From: Macrotrachela quadricornifera
Taxonomy: Eukaryota > Rotifera > Eurotatoria > Philodinida > Philodinidae
DNA: 64,000 nt
Reading direction: 5' to 3'
NCBI GenBank assembly: GCA_022393335.1
Contig: JAJEKB010021317.1
Coordinates: 1 to 64,000, forward strand
Below the pieces are notes generated by a model. It did not search any database and was not told the origin of the DNA. It worked only from the letters and a program-made list of their open reading frames with translations. This document shows positions 1-11,041 of this stretch, in pieces (positions within the stretch are counted from its first letter, which is position 1; each line of letters starts with the position of its first letter). The translations under genes were made by a program, and so were the position numbers.

Positions 1-75
1 ATGAAATGGGAAAGACAAAGTCGGATTCCGACAAGAGACCGTTTTGTTCTCTTACACGTCCTCCTCCTTTTTTGA
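1..75. repeat. Dispersed repeat copy at the window edge
   Basis: The first about 75 bases match a stretch near 53775-53846 in the same orientation at roughly three quarters identity by eye, including a shared CCGTTTTGTTCTCTTA block followed by a pyrimidine-rich tract. This indicates a dispersed repeat family. The element is cut by the window edge, so its type cannot be named. Confidence 0.45.
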
Positions 76-489
76 AAAATGTTCTTAATACGCGAAATTT
101 CGACATTATCCTTGGGCAAATACAGAGTATCTTGGAAAATATTGAAATATCATAGATTGTAGAAAATTTGATGCTCTATCTAACTACGTGTAAGATATTT
201 TGTTACATTGCGAAGTAGTTACTTTCCACAATGTTTTTGGAACTAATTGAAAATGATATTTCTCGACTTTTTTTAGTATTTTTGGACATAAGATGTTTTG
301 AGTATAACTTACTCGCACCAAAACATTTTGAGCTGAAAATTTTATTGATAATGTATCTCATTGAGCTCTATTTGCGGCCCAAATTTCATTCATTTTGAAG
401 AAACTTTTCAAAGCCATCGATGTCTTTTCTCTAAGCCTTTAATACGAAGAGAAGGCATGTGGACTAGCACTTTTGGATTGCCACAAATA

Positions 490-712
490 ATTTTTTTTAT
501 TATTTAGATTTGGTCCCACAACTGGTTCACATATAAGTATATATGAATGTGTAAAGAATAGAATTAATTTTTTTTGTTATTTAGATTTGCTTTTACAGCT
601 GGTACACATGGAAATATGAATTTATACCAAATAAAATTATAATTTTTGTTATTTAGATTTCCTTTCACAGCTGGTTCACATTCAAGTATATAAGATGTGT
701 TGAATTTAAAAG
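490..712. repeat. Three tandem copies of a 72-77 bp repeat
   Basis: A unit containing TATTTAGATTT followed by CAGCTGGTTCACAT recurs with starts near 501, 578 and 650, so the spacing is 77 and then 72 bp. A fourth, diverged copy lies near 3733-3800 on the far side of the foldback element, which suggests the foldback landed in or beside this array. No coding potential is visible. Confidence 0.6.
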
Positions 713-1667
713 TCGAACAAAATTTATTCTTCTTTGATACTTTTATCAGAGAACGTTACATGACGCAGGTCCTGTATGATGTGTATCGTTCTGCAGTACA
801 CTTAAGCAGATAAGCGTACAATTACCGTCTCGAGTTAGGAGAACAAAATAGCACTTAACATAGTTCATATTAGAGAAGAGCAAGATTCAGAGAGCTTTTC
901 TGATGCTAAAGTCCAGAGTAAGGAAAAAACTTACCTTGTACTTATCTTCTGTGGCACTGTTTTGCTCGTTATCGTTTCTATAACTTTCCAAGTAAAGTAG
1001 TATTAAGGAAGAGTGAGGTAAAAATTCGAAAGAGTAATGTAAGGATAGAAATTTTACAAGTTAAAATGGGATAAAGATATATATGTTGGATGGCAATGTA
1101 AGGTAAGATAAAACTAATTTCTAGTTACGGAAGAGAATATCAAAAAAGTTCATTTGAGTTTATATACCATAAGTCATCTAACTGATCATGATCTAATGAA
1201 AGCCTAGTGTAAAGGTAAAATTGACTCTGATTTTTTATTCATTGCTAGTAATATTTGGAAGAGTAAAAACGAAAACAGCAATTATTGCCACGACAAGAAA
1301 CGTTATTTAGATTAATTAAGTTGATATTTGTGCAAATTTGAACATCCTTAACCTTACGTCTAATTAATAACATACTGTTTATTTCTTCAAACGAAATATC
1401 CAAGAATAAACAATTAAAAGAAAAGTTATTCTTCCTCGCTGTTAACAAATTTTGTTGATTATATTGTGAATTCAATATCTATCTCGTTTTGCTGTTATTG
1501 TTTTCCTTAAATTATCGGTGGGAACTTTTTTTGCATTTTATTTCTACGGAAAACTTGCCATACGTTTTATGTAACTATCGTCGTCAAAAATACAAACGAA
1601 AAGATGTTCCTATAGCCAAATGCAGGAGGCAGAATAAGACAATCATCCTGTGACGTTCTCTGATTTT
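713..1667. other. AT-rich stretch, nothing recognised
   Basis: No open frame with protein-like composition, RNA gene or clear repeat was seen here. The short frames are interrupted and biased toward AT-rich codons. Confidence 0.5.
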
Positions 1668-3651
1668 TACATGGTTTCATAGAGCTCGTCGAGCTCTACA
1701 AAATTTTATACATTAGAAGTTTTCGAAAAATGATTTATAATCTATGAAAAAAGTGCCATTTTTATACGACAAGAAATATTCAGTTTTTCCAGTAAATTCA
1801 GCTTTTTTCCTATAGTATATAAGGTAAGCAGTTTGGAATTATGCTCACTCGATGTAGTTTTTCAGTTTACATCTAATAGTATAGATTTTCAAGTATTCAT
1901 ATGTGACATGTTCAAACAGCTGTTTAGTCTAAGAAGGCACTTTCTTAAGAACGATGCCAAATATTACGGAATTTCGTTTTTTTGTACTGTAATATGCGTA
2001 TCTTATTAATGATAAAAGAAAACTCTGGAATTTTTACTGTAGATAGATATCATTTAGGCCTACCGTCAGTGAAAACTTCACTGATTTCCGTTGACCGAGT
2101 GTTGAACCATTGTAGAACTGCTGACTGTTACGGAATTTCATCTATTTTTGACGTTTTAAAAGGAAAGGTCTAAGTATTTAGAATTTCAAAAATATCATTA
2201 TAAAAATATATCGTTTGCCTAATCTATAAGTAGTATGACGAAAGTTGTACCGCTCGGATAATTAAGGTTTATTTCCATGACGAAAACATATGAAAACTGA
2301 TGACCATTTTTTAGTTAAAAATCACAATTCTTTAGTAGAATTCGTCAATAAATATCATTTTTCGATATATAACGAAAGAAAGAAAGAGTTTGCAACACGC
2401 TTGATAATCTGTTGGTAGTGTAGTTTTGATTACAAGGGCACTTTATTTTCATGAGTCCAAAAATCCCCCCATGCGACGGTAACTGTTAGCTGGCCATGCC
2501 CTTCAAAAAAACCGGTTTGACTATGCCAAAAACTATCAACTTTTACTAGTTTCAACATTTATCTTATCATTTTATTTTCATAACGATAGAGAAAAAAGTT
2601 ATGTATCCGTTGGAAAAGATATTTTGTAGTTGTTGAGAAAATTCATTTTTTCTATATTAATAAGTAAATATGAGAAAAGTAGAATAGTATGTTGAGATTT
2701 TGAATATAAATATTTGATTTCTATATAAAATAAATATCATATTCGAATTTAACACATAAAAATACACAGAAAACTATACGTCATCGTAAAATAACTCTCA
2801 ACCAAAGGAGGTGGTCAAAAAGCATGGATTTTTTCTTTACTCTAGAAATAGTATAAAATCAAAGTACTTGCCGAGTAGATCACGAATCCGATGTCTGTTT
2901 GTCAAGATCTGAACCCATTTTTTACAGGTGTGTTCTCTAGTGTCAAGTGCTCCAGTCGGATTTATGTGTAGATATTCGACACTGGAAAACGTCTATATAA
3001 CGAGGGATCAGATCTCGACAAACGAATGTCGGATTTGTGATCTACTCGGCAAGTACTTTGATTTTATACTATTTCTAGAGTAAGGAAAAAATCCATGCTT
3101 TTTGACCACCTTCCTTTGGTTGAGAATTATTTTACGATGACGTATAGTTTTCTGTGTATTTTTATGTGTTAAATTCGAATATGATGTTTATTTTATATAG
3201 AAATCAAATATTTATATTCAAAATCTCAACATACTATCCTATTTTTCTCATATTTACTTATTAATATAGAAAAAATGAATTTTCTCAACAACAACAAAAT
3301 TTCTTTTCCAACGGATACATAACTTTTTTCTCTATCGTTATGAAAATAAAATGATAAGATAAATGTTGAAACTAGTAAAAGTTGATAGTTTTTTGGCATA
3401 GTCAAACCGGTTTTTTTAAAGAAGTGTCTTCTTAGACTAAACAGCTGTTTAAACATGTCACGTATGAATACTTGAAAATCTATGCTTATAATTCTATAGG
3501 GAAAAACCGAATATTTCTTGTCATATAAAAATGGCAATTTTTTTCATAGATTATAAATCATTTTTCGAAAATTTTTACATAAAATGATCTAAAAATTTTT
3601 AATATATACAATTTTGTAGAGCTCGACGAGCTCTATAGAACCATGTAAAAA
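1668..3651. mobile_element. Foldback (palindromic) element, about 2 kb
   Basis: The two halves are reverse complements over most of their length. Bases from about 1668 reappear inverted up to about 3651, and the arms run inward to a short spacer near 2926-3002. Both outer ends carry TTTTTACATGGTT followed by the near-palindromic box ATAGAGCTCGTCGAGCTCTA. The inner arms contain a matching stretch about GTGATCTACTCGGCAAGTAC. The left arm holds an extra block of about 0.55 kb that the right arm lacks. No transposase remnant is present, so it would be non-autonomous. No target duplication could be fixed at the outer ends. Confidence 0.8.
1945..2503. other. Insertion present in only one foldback arm
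   Basis: The left arm reads through CAGCTGTTTAGTCTAAGAAG, then carries about 0.55 kb before resuming at AAAAAACCGGTTTGACTATG. The right arm (3386-3452, inverted) joins these two blocks directly. Either the left arm gained an insert or the right arm lost one. I see no convincing target duplication and no protein in the extra block. Confidence 0.6.
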
Positions 3652-3732
3652 TATCAAAGAAAAATAATTCTTGATCGATTTTTAAATTTGGCGCAACCTA
3701 TGAATATATGAAAAATAGTTTCATTTTATTTA

Positions 3733-3800
3733 TTTTTTATTTAGACTTGGTCGAGCAACTGATTCACATGTACGTATGAATTTATAAAAATAATAAAATT
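3733..3800. repeat. Fourth copy of the 72-77 bp repeat
   Basis: TTATTTAGACTTGG followed by CAACTGATTCACATGTA resembles the three tandem copies at 490-712. It sits just beyond the right end of the foldback. Confidence 0.45.
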
Positions 3801-4065
3801 ATTATTATTTTTTTTCAACTTAATCCAACAACAAATCTAGTCGTACGTAGATGTTTATAAAATTGAATTAATGTGTTGACAGAGCGAGGAGGAAGGATGA
3901 GGTGATACTAAGAAAGGACCATCAATTAATTGTAGTTAACCGCCCGATTTTCCACTAGTCTGAATGGTATGGCTTACGCTTTCTCAACGTGTTGTCGTCG
4001 TAAATAAAGGTAGTATCTCGATATATACACGTTTTCTGAGAAAGTATTTATATAGAAAGAAAGAT

Positions 4066-4131
4066 AAAAATTTTTACTTCGCATGGTGGACTACTTCAAA
4101 CGAGTGTCTTTGCGGATTGATTGACAAATTG
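4066..4131 (+). pseudogene. Possible fukutin-like fragment
   Basis: Translation gives FAWWTTSNECLCG. This resembles FAWWTASYLGLCD, an internal segment of the complete fukutin-like protein encoded at 6783-7490 on the same strand. Only about 13 residues align and no catalytic aspartates are present nearby. It could be a decayed duplicate of the neighbour or a chance match. Confidence 0.22.
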
Positions 4132-4155
4132 CTCGTTGTTGTTATCTCTCAATGA

Positions 4156-4892
4156 AAAAAACGAAATTTATCAGAGGAATTGCTAATGTATATGCCATAT
4201 GAAAGTTAGAACTTCGATATGGCGGGGTTATCGAAGTTGTTTGAACGAAGTGGAACACTTAAATTATTGGTCATTTGAATATTCTTATTAAACGTGATAG
4301 TGACAGTTAATTTTTTTACTAAGCAACAGACACTTATTTGATCAAAAAATTAACAATCTACAAAGTATTAAGAATAATTGAAACTATATAACATGTTAAC
4401 TTTGCGCTATTTATTAATTCAATTGTTTTAACATAACGTTCTGACGTGAATAATGGATTATTTGATGAATTATTTTTGTTTCATAATATTTCACTATTAA
4501 ACTTATCTTTTCAACTCGTATTATCGATAACCGTAGTTGTTGTAGAAAAACATAGTTGGAGCCGGCGTTGTACTTATCATTGATAAAAATATTTCGGTTT
4601 GTTTTTTTAAAACATTTAAATTTTCTTATCATTCGTGGAAATAGTGTAGATAAAGCCATCAGAGATGAAATCGGTTCGTGCTGTTTTCGAATCAAACCAA
4701 GTTAAAACTTATGACAAAATAACGAATGTATAGACTAGATATGCACTAGCCCCAGTTAACTGGCATTAGTGCATACCTAGTACCGAGTATTCTAAGTCAT
4801 GACTAATTTATAAACGCATATAAGTTTCTCATTTAACAAAATTAATCCAAAATTTTTTTCTATTTGAAAGAGAATTGGTAAGTTTTTACTAT
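4156..4892. other. Unassigned spacer with one small hairpin
   Basis: The only structure noted is CTTCGATA...TATCGAAG (about 4212-4239), an 8-bp inverted repeat. A 93-codon frame on the - strand at 4414-4695 has no recognisable domain and is not supported. Confidence 0.4.
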
Positions 4893-5350
4893 TAAAGACC
4901 AAGTTCATCAACACTATAGGAACGGTTGCACTATTGACTATAATATAAAAACTAGACCTTTTGCAGTATTGGAAAGAAGATGTGCCTTTTTTATCGATCT
5001 TTACTCGAATTTTTCTTAGATTTTATAAACACGTGCTTTGATATATTCTTAAGGAAAAGAATGCAAAAAGTCGTCAGTTTTCTGTCAAAATTTGTCACGC
5101 GACTATGAAAAATTCTACGGAACGTATTAAAATTTTGGCAAAAAGTCGACACCTTTCCAGGGTTTGACAGGAGAAAGACTCCTAATCATCAACTCTACCT
5201 ATAAAGTTCATAAGAAGGGGAAAATTTTGAGTAAATATTAATGAAAAATGACAGTGTTCTTTTCAATACCACAAAAAGTCTAGTTTTTATCTTGTAATCA
5301 AAAGTGCTGCCTTTTCTACAATGTTGGTGAACTTGATTTATAAAAGTAAA
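4893..5350. mobile_element. Short foldback or MITE, about 0.46 kb
   Basis: About 85 bases at 4899-4985 return inverted at 5258-5345. Shared blocks include CAAGTTCA(T/C)CAACA(C/T)T and ATAAAAACTAGAC. The middle is non-coding. Class and target duplication are not determined. Confidence 0.6.
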
Positions 5351-5625
5351 ACCTTATTAGTTTTCTTTTGAATAAAGAATAGTTTTGAGTTGACAGTCAT
5401 CAATAGTGAGGTTAGATGCATTTATACGTCGTTCATGGCGTGTTGGATACACGTTACACTAGAGTATCTGTTTTAAATGAAATTGGTTCGCATTCTTTCT
5501 TAAGTGAATTAGAAATGCTCCAATTCCAGCCTTAACCAGAAATAATTCTAATTAAAGTCTTGGTTTGAAATTATTTCAAATTGATTATAATTGGAACTGG
5601 AATTGATTGAACTTGGGATTGAAAT

Positions 5626-5854
5626 AGTGTTGCCAAATACTAAACTTGAAAATCCGGAGAACTCGGGAATATTTTTCTGAAATTCGAAAAAATTCGGAAA
5701 GATTTTTCAGTATTAGTTTTTTCAGAAATTTTAATTCTTCTAACCATTTAGACCTGAATATTCCTTCTTTTTCTCTTATTTATCTTTTTTTGTTTTGTAT
5801 TAGTTGCAGTGACACTGACTTGTACTCGGAAAAGCCAGAAGATCTGGCAACACT
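5626..5854. repeat. Short element with AGTGTTGCCA ends
   Basis: AGTGTTGCCA at 5626 and its complement TGGCAACACT ending at 5854 bracket 229 bases. The interior holds a short frame of no recognisable content. No flanking target duplication is visible, so the mobile-element call is tentative. Confidence 0.35.
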
Positions 5855-6102
5855 GGAAGGAACTAAAATTTTAGCAGGAAGCCTATAATTTTGGGGTAGG
5901 AAAGCTCCTTTCTGTTCTCTAATGGAGACCCCTGGCGGTACCATTTAGAAATATTTTATGTGTGATATATACACAAAAATTTCTACCTCATCAGACGAAT
6001 ATGTGCATCGCTAGTCCTTCAAGAAACATTCATAATGCATATGGATATTATCTATCATGGATGAATTAACTATGTGAGTTTTTTAGAGAAAAAAATGATG
6101 TA

Positions 6103-6665
6103 TAGAGTGTTCCATAAGTTCTTAGACAAAGAAAAATTTGAATATCTCCAGTACCACTTGACCAAATGGACTCAGTTTTTTATCAAGATTAAAGGCATGT
6201 TTATACTTCAAATCCATACGGACTAGATCAGTGAGAACCTTTGTTAAACATTACTATTGACTTGAACAAGAAAATTTTACTGTTTCATAGATAAGAGAAA
6301 AAACAATATATTTAGCAAAGGTTCTCATTAATCTTGTCTGTACGAATAGGAAATATGAACATGCGTCTATCCTTGAGAAAAAAAATTAGCTAGGTTGCTC
6401 GGACCATAATGCAGATATTCAATTTTCTTTTCAATAGAGTGACTTTTTCATTATCCTGTATATTATTTTATTTTCTATGTTTGAAAAATCAAAATTTACT
6501 CGTTGAATCCAATAGTAATATTTAACAAAGGTTCTTACCCACCTTGCACTTATCGATTGAGAGTGTAAACATGCCTGTAGCCTAAGTAAAAAATGAGCCT
6601 GTTCGATCGAGTGATATTAGAGATATTCAAATTTTTCTTCGTCTAAAGACTTACGGGACATTCTA
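6103..6665. mobile_element. Tc1/mariner-type MITE, 563 bp, TA target site
   Basis: The ends TAGAGTGTTCCATAAGTTC and (inverted) TAGAATGTCCCGTAAGTC are flanked by TA on each side (6101-6102 and 6666-6667). Internally, blocks such as AACAAAGGTTCT and an AGATATTCAA(A)TTTT end module recur in both orientations, giving a multimeric fold. It is clearly a diverged relative of the MITE at 44553-45089. It has no transposase. Its right end lies about 115 bases upstream of the fukutin-like start codon. Confidence 0.75.
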
Positions 6666-6782
6666 TATAACTGGTTTCGACAGTCTCTGCTGGCTTTGAA
6701 ATCTTCCCAATATTATCTTTTATTTTTCCTCTATTTATAGAAGTCTTTTAACATGAATAAAAATCATTGATAAGACATAATT

Positions 6783-7490
6783 ATGAACAAGATTCAACTT
6801 CTTGGTGTTCTAATCATATCCGTATGTTTATTATTAATTTTCTCAATGACTTTTCTCGAAACATCTTCGCGATTTTATGTCACTAATAGAACTCGATTAC
6901 CGGTTCGTCCAAATCCACCGAATAATACCTATACCTCCTGTTTGCTTGATGTACAACGTACATTTACCACTATGTCGCTACCGTGGTTTATTACTTTTGG
7001 GACAGCTGTCATGTATTATCGGTTCAATAATTTTGTTTCTCATGATATGGATATTGGCGTCTTTATTGATGACTTGCAAAAGGCAAACATAACAGATATC
7101 GAGTTTGTGTCGACTATTCAGAAGTACAGTTTCAACTTGCTTTATACATATGGTAATAGAACACATGGACTAGAGTGGGTACTTGAATGTCCTCGTTCTA
7201 AATTGCATTTGGACGTTTTTGTCTTCTATCATGCTAATTCAATGAATAACGAGACATTTGCATGGTGGACAGCTTCGTATCTTGGATTATGTGACGAAAT
7301 GCGCTATCGTAAATGTCGGTGGTGGTTTTCAGATTTCCAACTAGATACTTTTGAAATGTACGAACAGCAATTTCATATAGTTCCCAAAAAATTCTTAGTT
7401 GAGCAGTATGGACCTCAATGGATGATACCAAAGAAATACGACTATTTCGAATCACTTAAATTTCTGCCAAATTTAATCGACGAACATTGA
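6783..7490 (+). CDS. Fukutin/LicD-like glycosyl- or phosphotransferase
   Basis: This is a 235-residue, single-exon, apparently complete protein. Residues about 5-25 form a hydrophobic signal anchor, predicting a type II Golgi or ER membrane protein. The lumenal domain begins with a Cys and a segment with aromatic residues (PWFITFGTAVMYYR, about 68-81), followed by SHDMDIGVFIDD (about 86-97). The latter matches the aspartate-rich DxD-type motif of the fukutin/LicD nucleotidyltransferase-like family, whose members transfer phosphosugar or ribitol-phosphate groups to glycans. A basic, Trp-rich stretch (RKCRWWFSDFQLD) and a C-terminal YGPQWMIPKKYD block also fit the family. Two or more NxS/T sequons are present. 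The start is the first ATG before the anchor, and a polyadenylation signal AATAAA lies at 7630-7635. Family membership is well supported by eye. The actual donor and acceptor are unknown. Confidence 0.82.
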   Translation: MNKIQLLGVLIISVCLLLIFSMTFLETSSRFYVTNRTRLPVRPNPPNNTYTSCLLDVQRTFTTMSLPWFITFGTAVMYYRFNNFVSHDMDIGVFIDDLQKANITDIEFVSTIQKYSFNLLYTYGNRTHGLEWVLECPRSKLHLDVFVFYHANSMNNETFAWWTASYLGLCDEMRYRKCRWWFSDFQLDTFEMYEQQFHIVPKKFLVEQYGPQWMIPKKYDYFESLKFLPNLIDEH

Positions 7491-8405
7491 AATTAGTATG
7501 ATTAAAAGAAAATACACTAATATATATTGTTGCGTATCTATTTGTTACCAAGTTAAATATGAAGAATTTTATAGACTGTAACAATTTATAAAGTTTTCTA
7601 TAATGTTATGTGGTATCTTTGTGTCATTGAATAAAACGTTGAATAGCAAAGAAAAAAACAGTTTTACAATATGTATTAAGTCTTTTTGGTGGGCATATTT
7701 TTGCCAAAGCTCTACCTTTCTCCATCAATTTCACTATAAATTATATGGCGGTAGGTTTTAAGTTTATTGTGATTATATTGCTTGTCTTATTTTCTCGTGT
7801 TGTTTCGTCGATAATATTGATTTTGTCGAGCAAAATCTGTATGCACATAATATAGTTAACGCAAAATATAGAAGAAAGAAATCTTAGATTTTCGTTTTTT
7901 CTTATTATCACTAAAAGAACGAAATATTTCATTACCGAAAGTGTAAGTCTACTGGTTGTGAAAGGAGGTCAAATTTGACTGCACATTCGTCCTGGCTCAT
8001 ATGCAGTTACTGTTAGTCTTATAGAGTAAGAGCAGATATAAACAAGATCGTTCGATGTGTCTTTGTCTAGATTCTCTTAAACTACCATACTTTTCGATAC
8101 CACATGATAACTGATCAACTTCTCTTCAGGGAAGCAATGCCGCGGATGTCTGTGAGAGAAAATCTCCTCATATCACGTTATTAATCCTTCCAAGGAACAA
8201 TATTGTTAAAAAAAGAAATGACCGTACTATCATTTGAAAGCACATAGAAGACCAGTTCTATTTTGCTCTTGTGGAAAGCAAGAATATTGTGATACGGATC
8301 ATTCTCTAACTATGAGATTAATACAATTCCATTTTTTGTTTATTTTTTCAAAAGTAGAAGAACATTGTATGTTCTACTCCATTATTGGCAATAATCATCG
8401 TTGAT
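7491..8405. other. Intergenic region between two + strand genes
   Basis: It contains AATAAA at 7630-7635, the probable 3' end signal of the fukutin-like gene. A 63-codon - strand frame at 7741-7932 is AT-rich and unsupported. No repeat was recognised. Confidence 0.5.
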
Positions 8406-10600
8406 ATGGCGTCCGACACAGAACTTGGTGCAGAAAGAGTGGAAAAGAACACGCTGTTGTCTGACATGGCATCACCATCAAAAGAGATATCTGATGATAC
8501 TTCTCATCGACTGGCATTTCGAGCTATGATTCTCTTCCAAGTCCTTGCCTGCGGTTCCTACTCCATCCTGATACATCTCTGCGAACGTGATGGCGCATTT
8601 ATGTTTTCTTCTACCACAATGAATTTAGTTCTCGAACTCGTCAAACTCGTCTTCTCACTCATTGCTTTCTTTTGCTCATCGCCAGAGACCTTGTCGTCGA
8701 TTCTTGCAAATAAATCATGGCTACGACATTCATTACTCTACTCAATACCCGGTCTACTCTACTTTATAAATAATAATCTCGCTGTTCATATGCAACTATA
8801 TATGGATCCGGCATCGTATCAAATTCTATCGAATTTCAAGATTGCTACAACAGCCATTTTGTATCGACTAATCATTAAAAACAAACTCTCACGACAGCAA
8901 TGGTTCGCCGTGACTTTACTGTTCTTTGGTGGTCTCTTCTACAGCCTAGGTATTGTCACTATGAGAAATCGACCGAGACGCTACTAAGTGATGTCGCCAT
9001 TAAAGAGGGAAGATGACATCAACACTCTGTGATTGAACAATTGTGCTACTTTCAACAAAATATTTTCAGATCTCACTTTTCTTCGAATACTGTTTGGTTA
9101 AATTCACTTTCATTGTTAAGTTTGTTGAATTTTCTTTTCATAATCTGAGCATATTCGAATTTTTAGAAGCTAATCAGGATCCGAACACTTTCTTAATTCG
9201 AGTTCAAAAACAAATCTAATTTTCGAAAGTACACACTACTAGTAAGTAAAGGATAAAAGATAAAGTTTTTCTGAATTATAATTATAGTTTAAAATTAGAA
9301 GTGTAATCGCAGAACATCTAAAAAAAATGCTAATTTCCACTTTATTTTCTGTTAATTCTTAACTTTAAGGTCGATTATATCAAATCTGAAATCGAAGTAT
9401 TATTTTTGTAATTTGAGTGATTCTATTCGCCATGATGACAACAATATTTAATGCGATTGTATTTTTATTGCACGAATGATAAAAGACTAACCTGGCACTG
9501 CTATATTTTTATAAAGCTATCAGATTGCAGTGATATTTTAATTGTCAAACTAAAAAACTAGTTTGGTGGCACTAGAAACAGCTATTATTTTGAGTCGTTA
9601 ATGAACGTTATCCAAGGTCAGTTTTAATTAGTGACGAATTGTGGAACTCATTCGAACTATTGTGTCGATTGAATGCTAAGTCAATTGCTTATGTGACAGA
9701 ATAATGTGAAGGCGACCTTCAATATTGAGATTAACAAATGTTTGATAACATAAATATTAACCGTTCATAATTGTCTGAAGATAGATAATAGAGAAGCAGA
9801 TAAAAGCGTGTTGATTTCATTTTCAGCCAGTTAGTATCTCTCCTATATAACTGAACAACTCGTTACTGTTTTTCTCTTAAACGAAAGATTAGCTACCACA
9901 AGTTGCAAAGTTTTGCGTCGCTTTTTGTTTGTCAGGGAGTCAAGCATAATTTTTCCTTTTATTACGTTCAGATGATAAATTTTAAAATAAATGTGTAGCC
10001 TCTAAATTTTCTAAGATACGAATGAGTTTTGACTGAAAATGACGTTTCTCTACTATTCGCATCCTATTTACATTACAATTTTTCTTTAATGTGTTTTAAG
10101 GTACGACAGAAAGTTTCACGATGGTGTCTCTAGACAATACGAACAAAATGTACATTCGTCCATTGGGATTTTCGATGATCTTCATCTATTGTACGCTCAG
10201 TGGTCTAGCGGGTGTGTTCAATGAATGGATCTACAAAAAGCACTATTCAATATCTCTTCATCTGCAGAACATTTATCTCTATACATATGGATCGCTGTTC
10301 AATTTGGTATCAACTATTGGATTATCAGTGTTCACCTCTCAATCCCATAATTCGATAAATCTGTTCAAAGGATTTTCTATCTATACATGGTTAGTGATTG
10401 CAACGCAAGCTCTCAATGGTCTTTTTATGTCAATAGTGATCAAACATACATCAAACATTATTCGTCTATTCATCATCTCTTGTTCATTAATCGTGACGAC
10501 TGTATTATCACTTGTTCTCTTTCATCTTACATTGAATTTTTGTTTTTTTATTTCGTTTATAGCGATGATGTGTGCTGTCTGGCTTTACTATACCAATTGA
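8406..10600 (+). CDS. SLC35A-type nucleotide-sugar transporter, two exons
   Basis: Exons 8406-8949 and 10101-10600 join to 347 residues. The donor is CTAG|GTATTG and the acceptor TTTTAAG|GTACGA, which keep frame and rebuild a Gly codon. Without splicing, exon 1 runs to a stop 13 codons later, and exon 2 lacks the N-terminal half. The first ATG (8406) follows an upstream TTG that is in frame. Several hydrophobic helices are visible. Signature segments are YFINNNLAVHMQLYMDP, YQILSNFKIATTAILYR and, in exon 2, GLAGVFNEWIYKKHYSIS plus VIKHTSNIIRLF, all typical of the Nuc_sug_transp family (about 320-350 residues). The LQLYMDP...YQILSNFKI block looks closest to SLC35A4/A5, but I do not assign a symbol. 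Members are Golgi transporters feeding glycosyltransferases. A polyadenylation signal is at 10759-10764. The single 1.15-kb intron is long for this window. Confidence 0.85.
8950..10100 (+). other. Intron of the nucleotide-sugar transporter
   Basis: This is a 1151-base GT-AG intron inferred from frame and family conservation. It is AT-rich. A hairpin with AAACTA...TAGTTT lies near 9550-9572. No nested gene or transposase was seen. Confidence 0.75.
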
Positions 10601-11041
10601 GAATATTGTTGTTGTTGTAGTATCTATCTATGTATTCATTTAGTTTCTTATATTTTCAACGAAAAGATGACATTATTTTAGAAGTCCACATATATAATAA
10701 TATGAAGTTCAATTTATTAATGGACATTAGTATTGATATTATAATTAATATAAAAAGAAATAAAATGTGTTTTCTATGAAACACTATCAATTTATGGTTC
10801 ATCAATCTAATAACAACTTTTGTGATAGAAGGCAAATATAATGAGATTTTTGAGTTCTGGTAAACCGAAAAAAATTTCTTGTCTTACAAGATAACATTCG
10901 TTGTTACGATTTGCTTGATCCTCGACTGAAACTCATTCTATTCAGTTTGAAAACTACTGTGAAATAAGTCGTTGATGTGTGAGATATTACAGATCTTGCC
11001 ATACCATTTGATTATAACTAAACGTCGGTAAAATTAACGAC
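10601..11041. other. 3' flank of the transporter gene
   Basis: AATAAA at 10759-10764 is the likely polyadenylation signal. Nothing else was recognised before the foldback at 11042. Confidence 0.5.

Noticed and set aside
1668..3651. Palindromes as assembly artefacts (inverted duplication of reads)
   Set aside because: The arms differ by substitutions and by whole insertions, and similar structures recur with different sequences and target duplications, so most are real. The one around the N gap is less certain.
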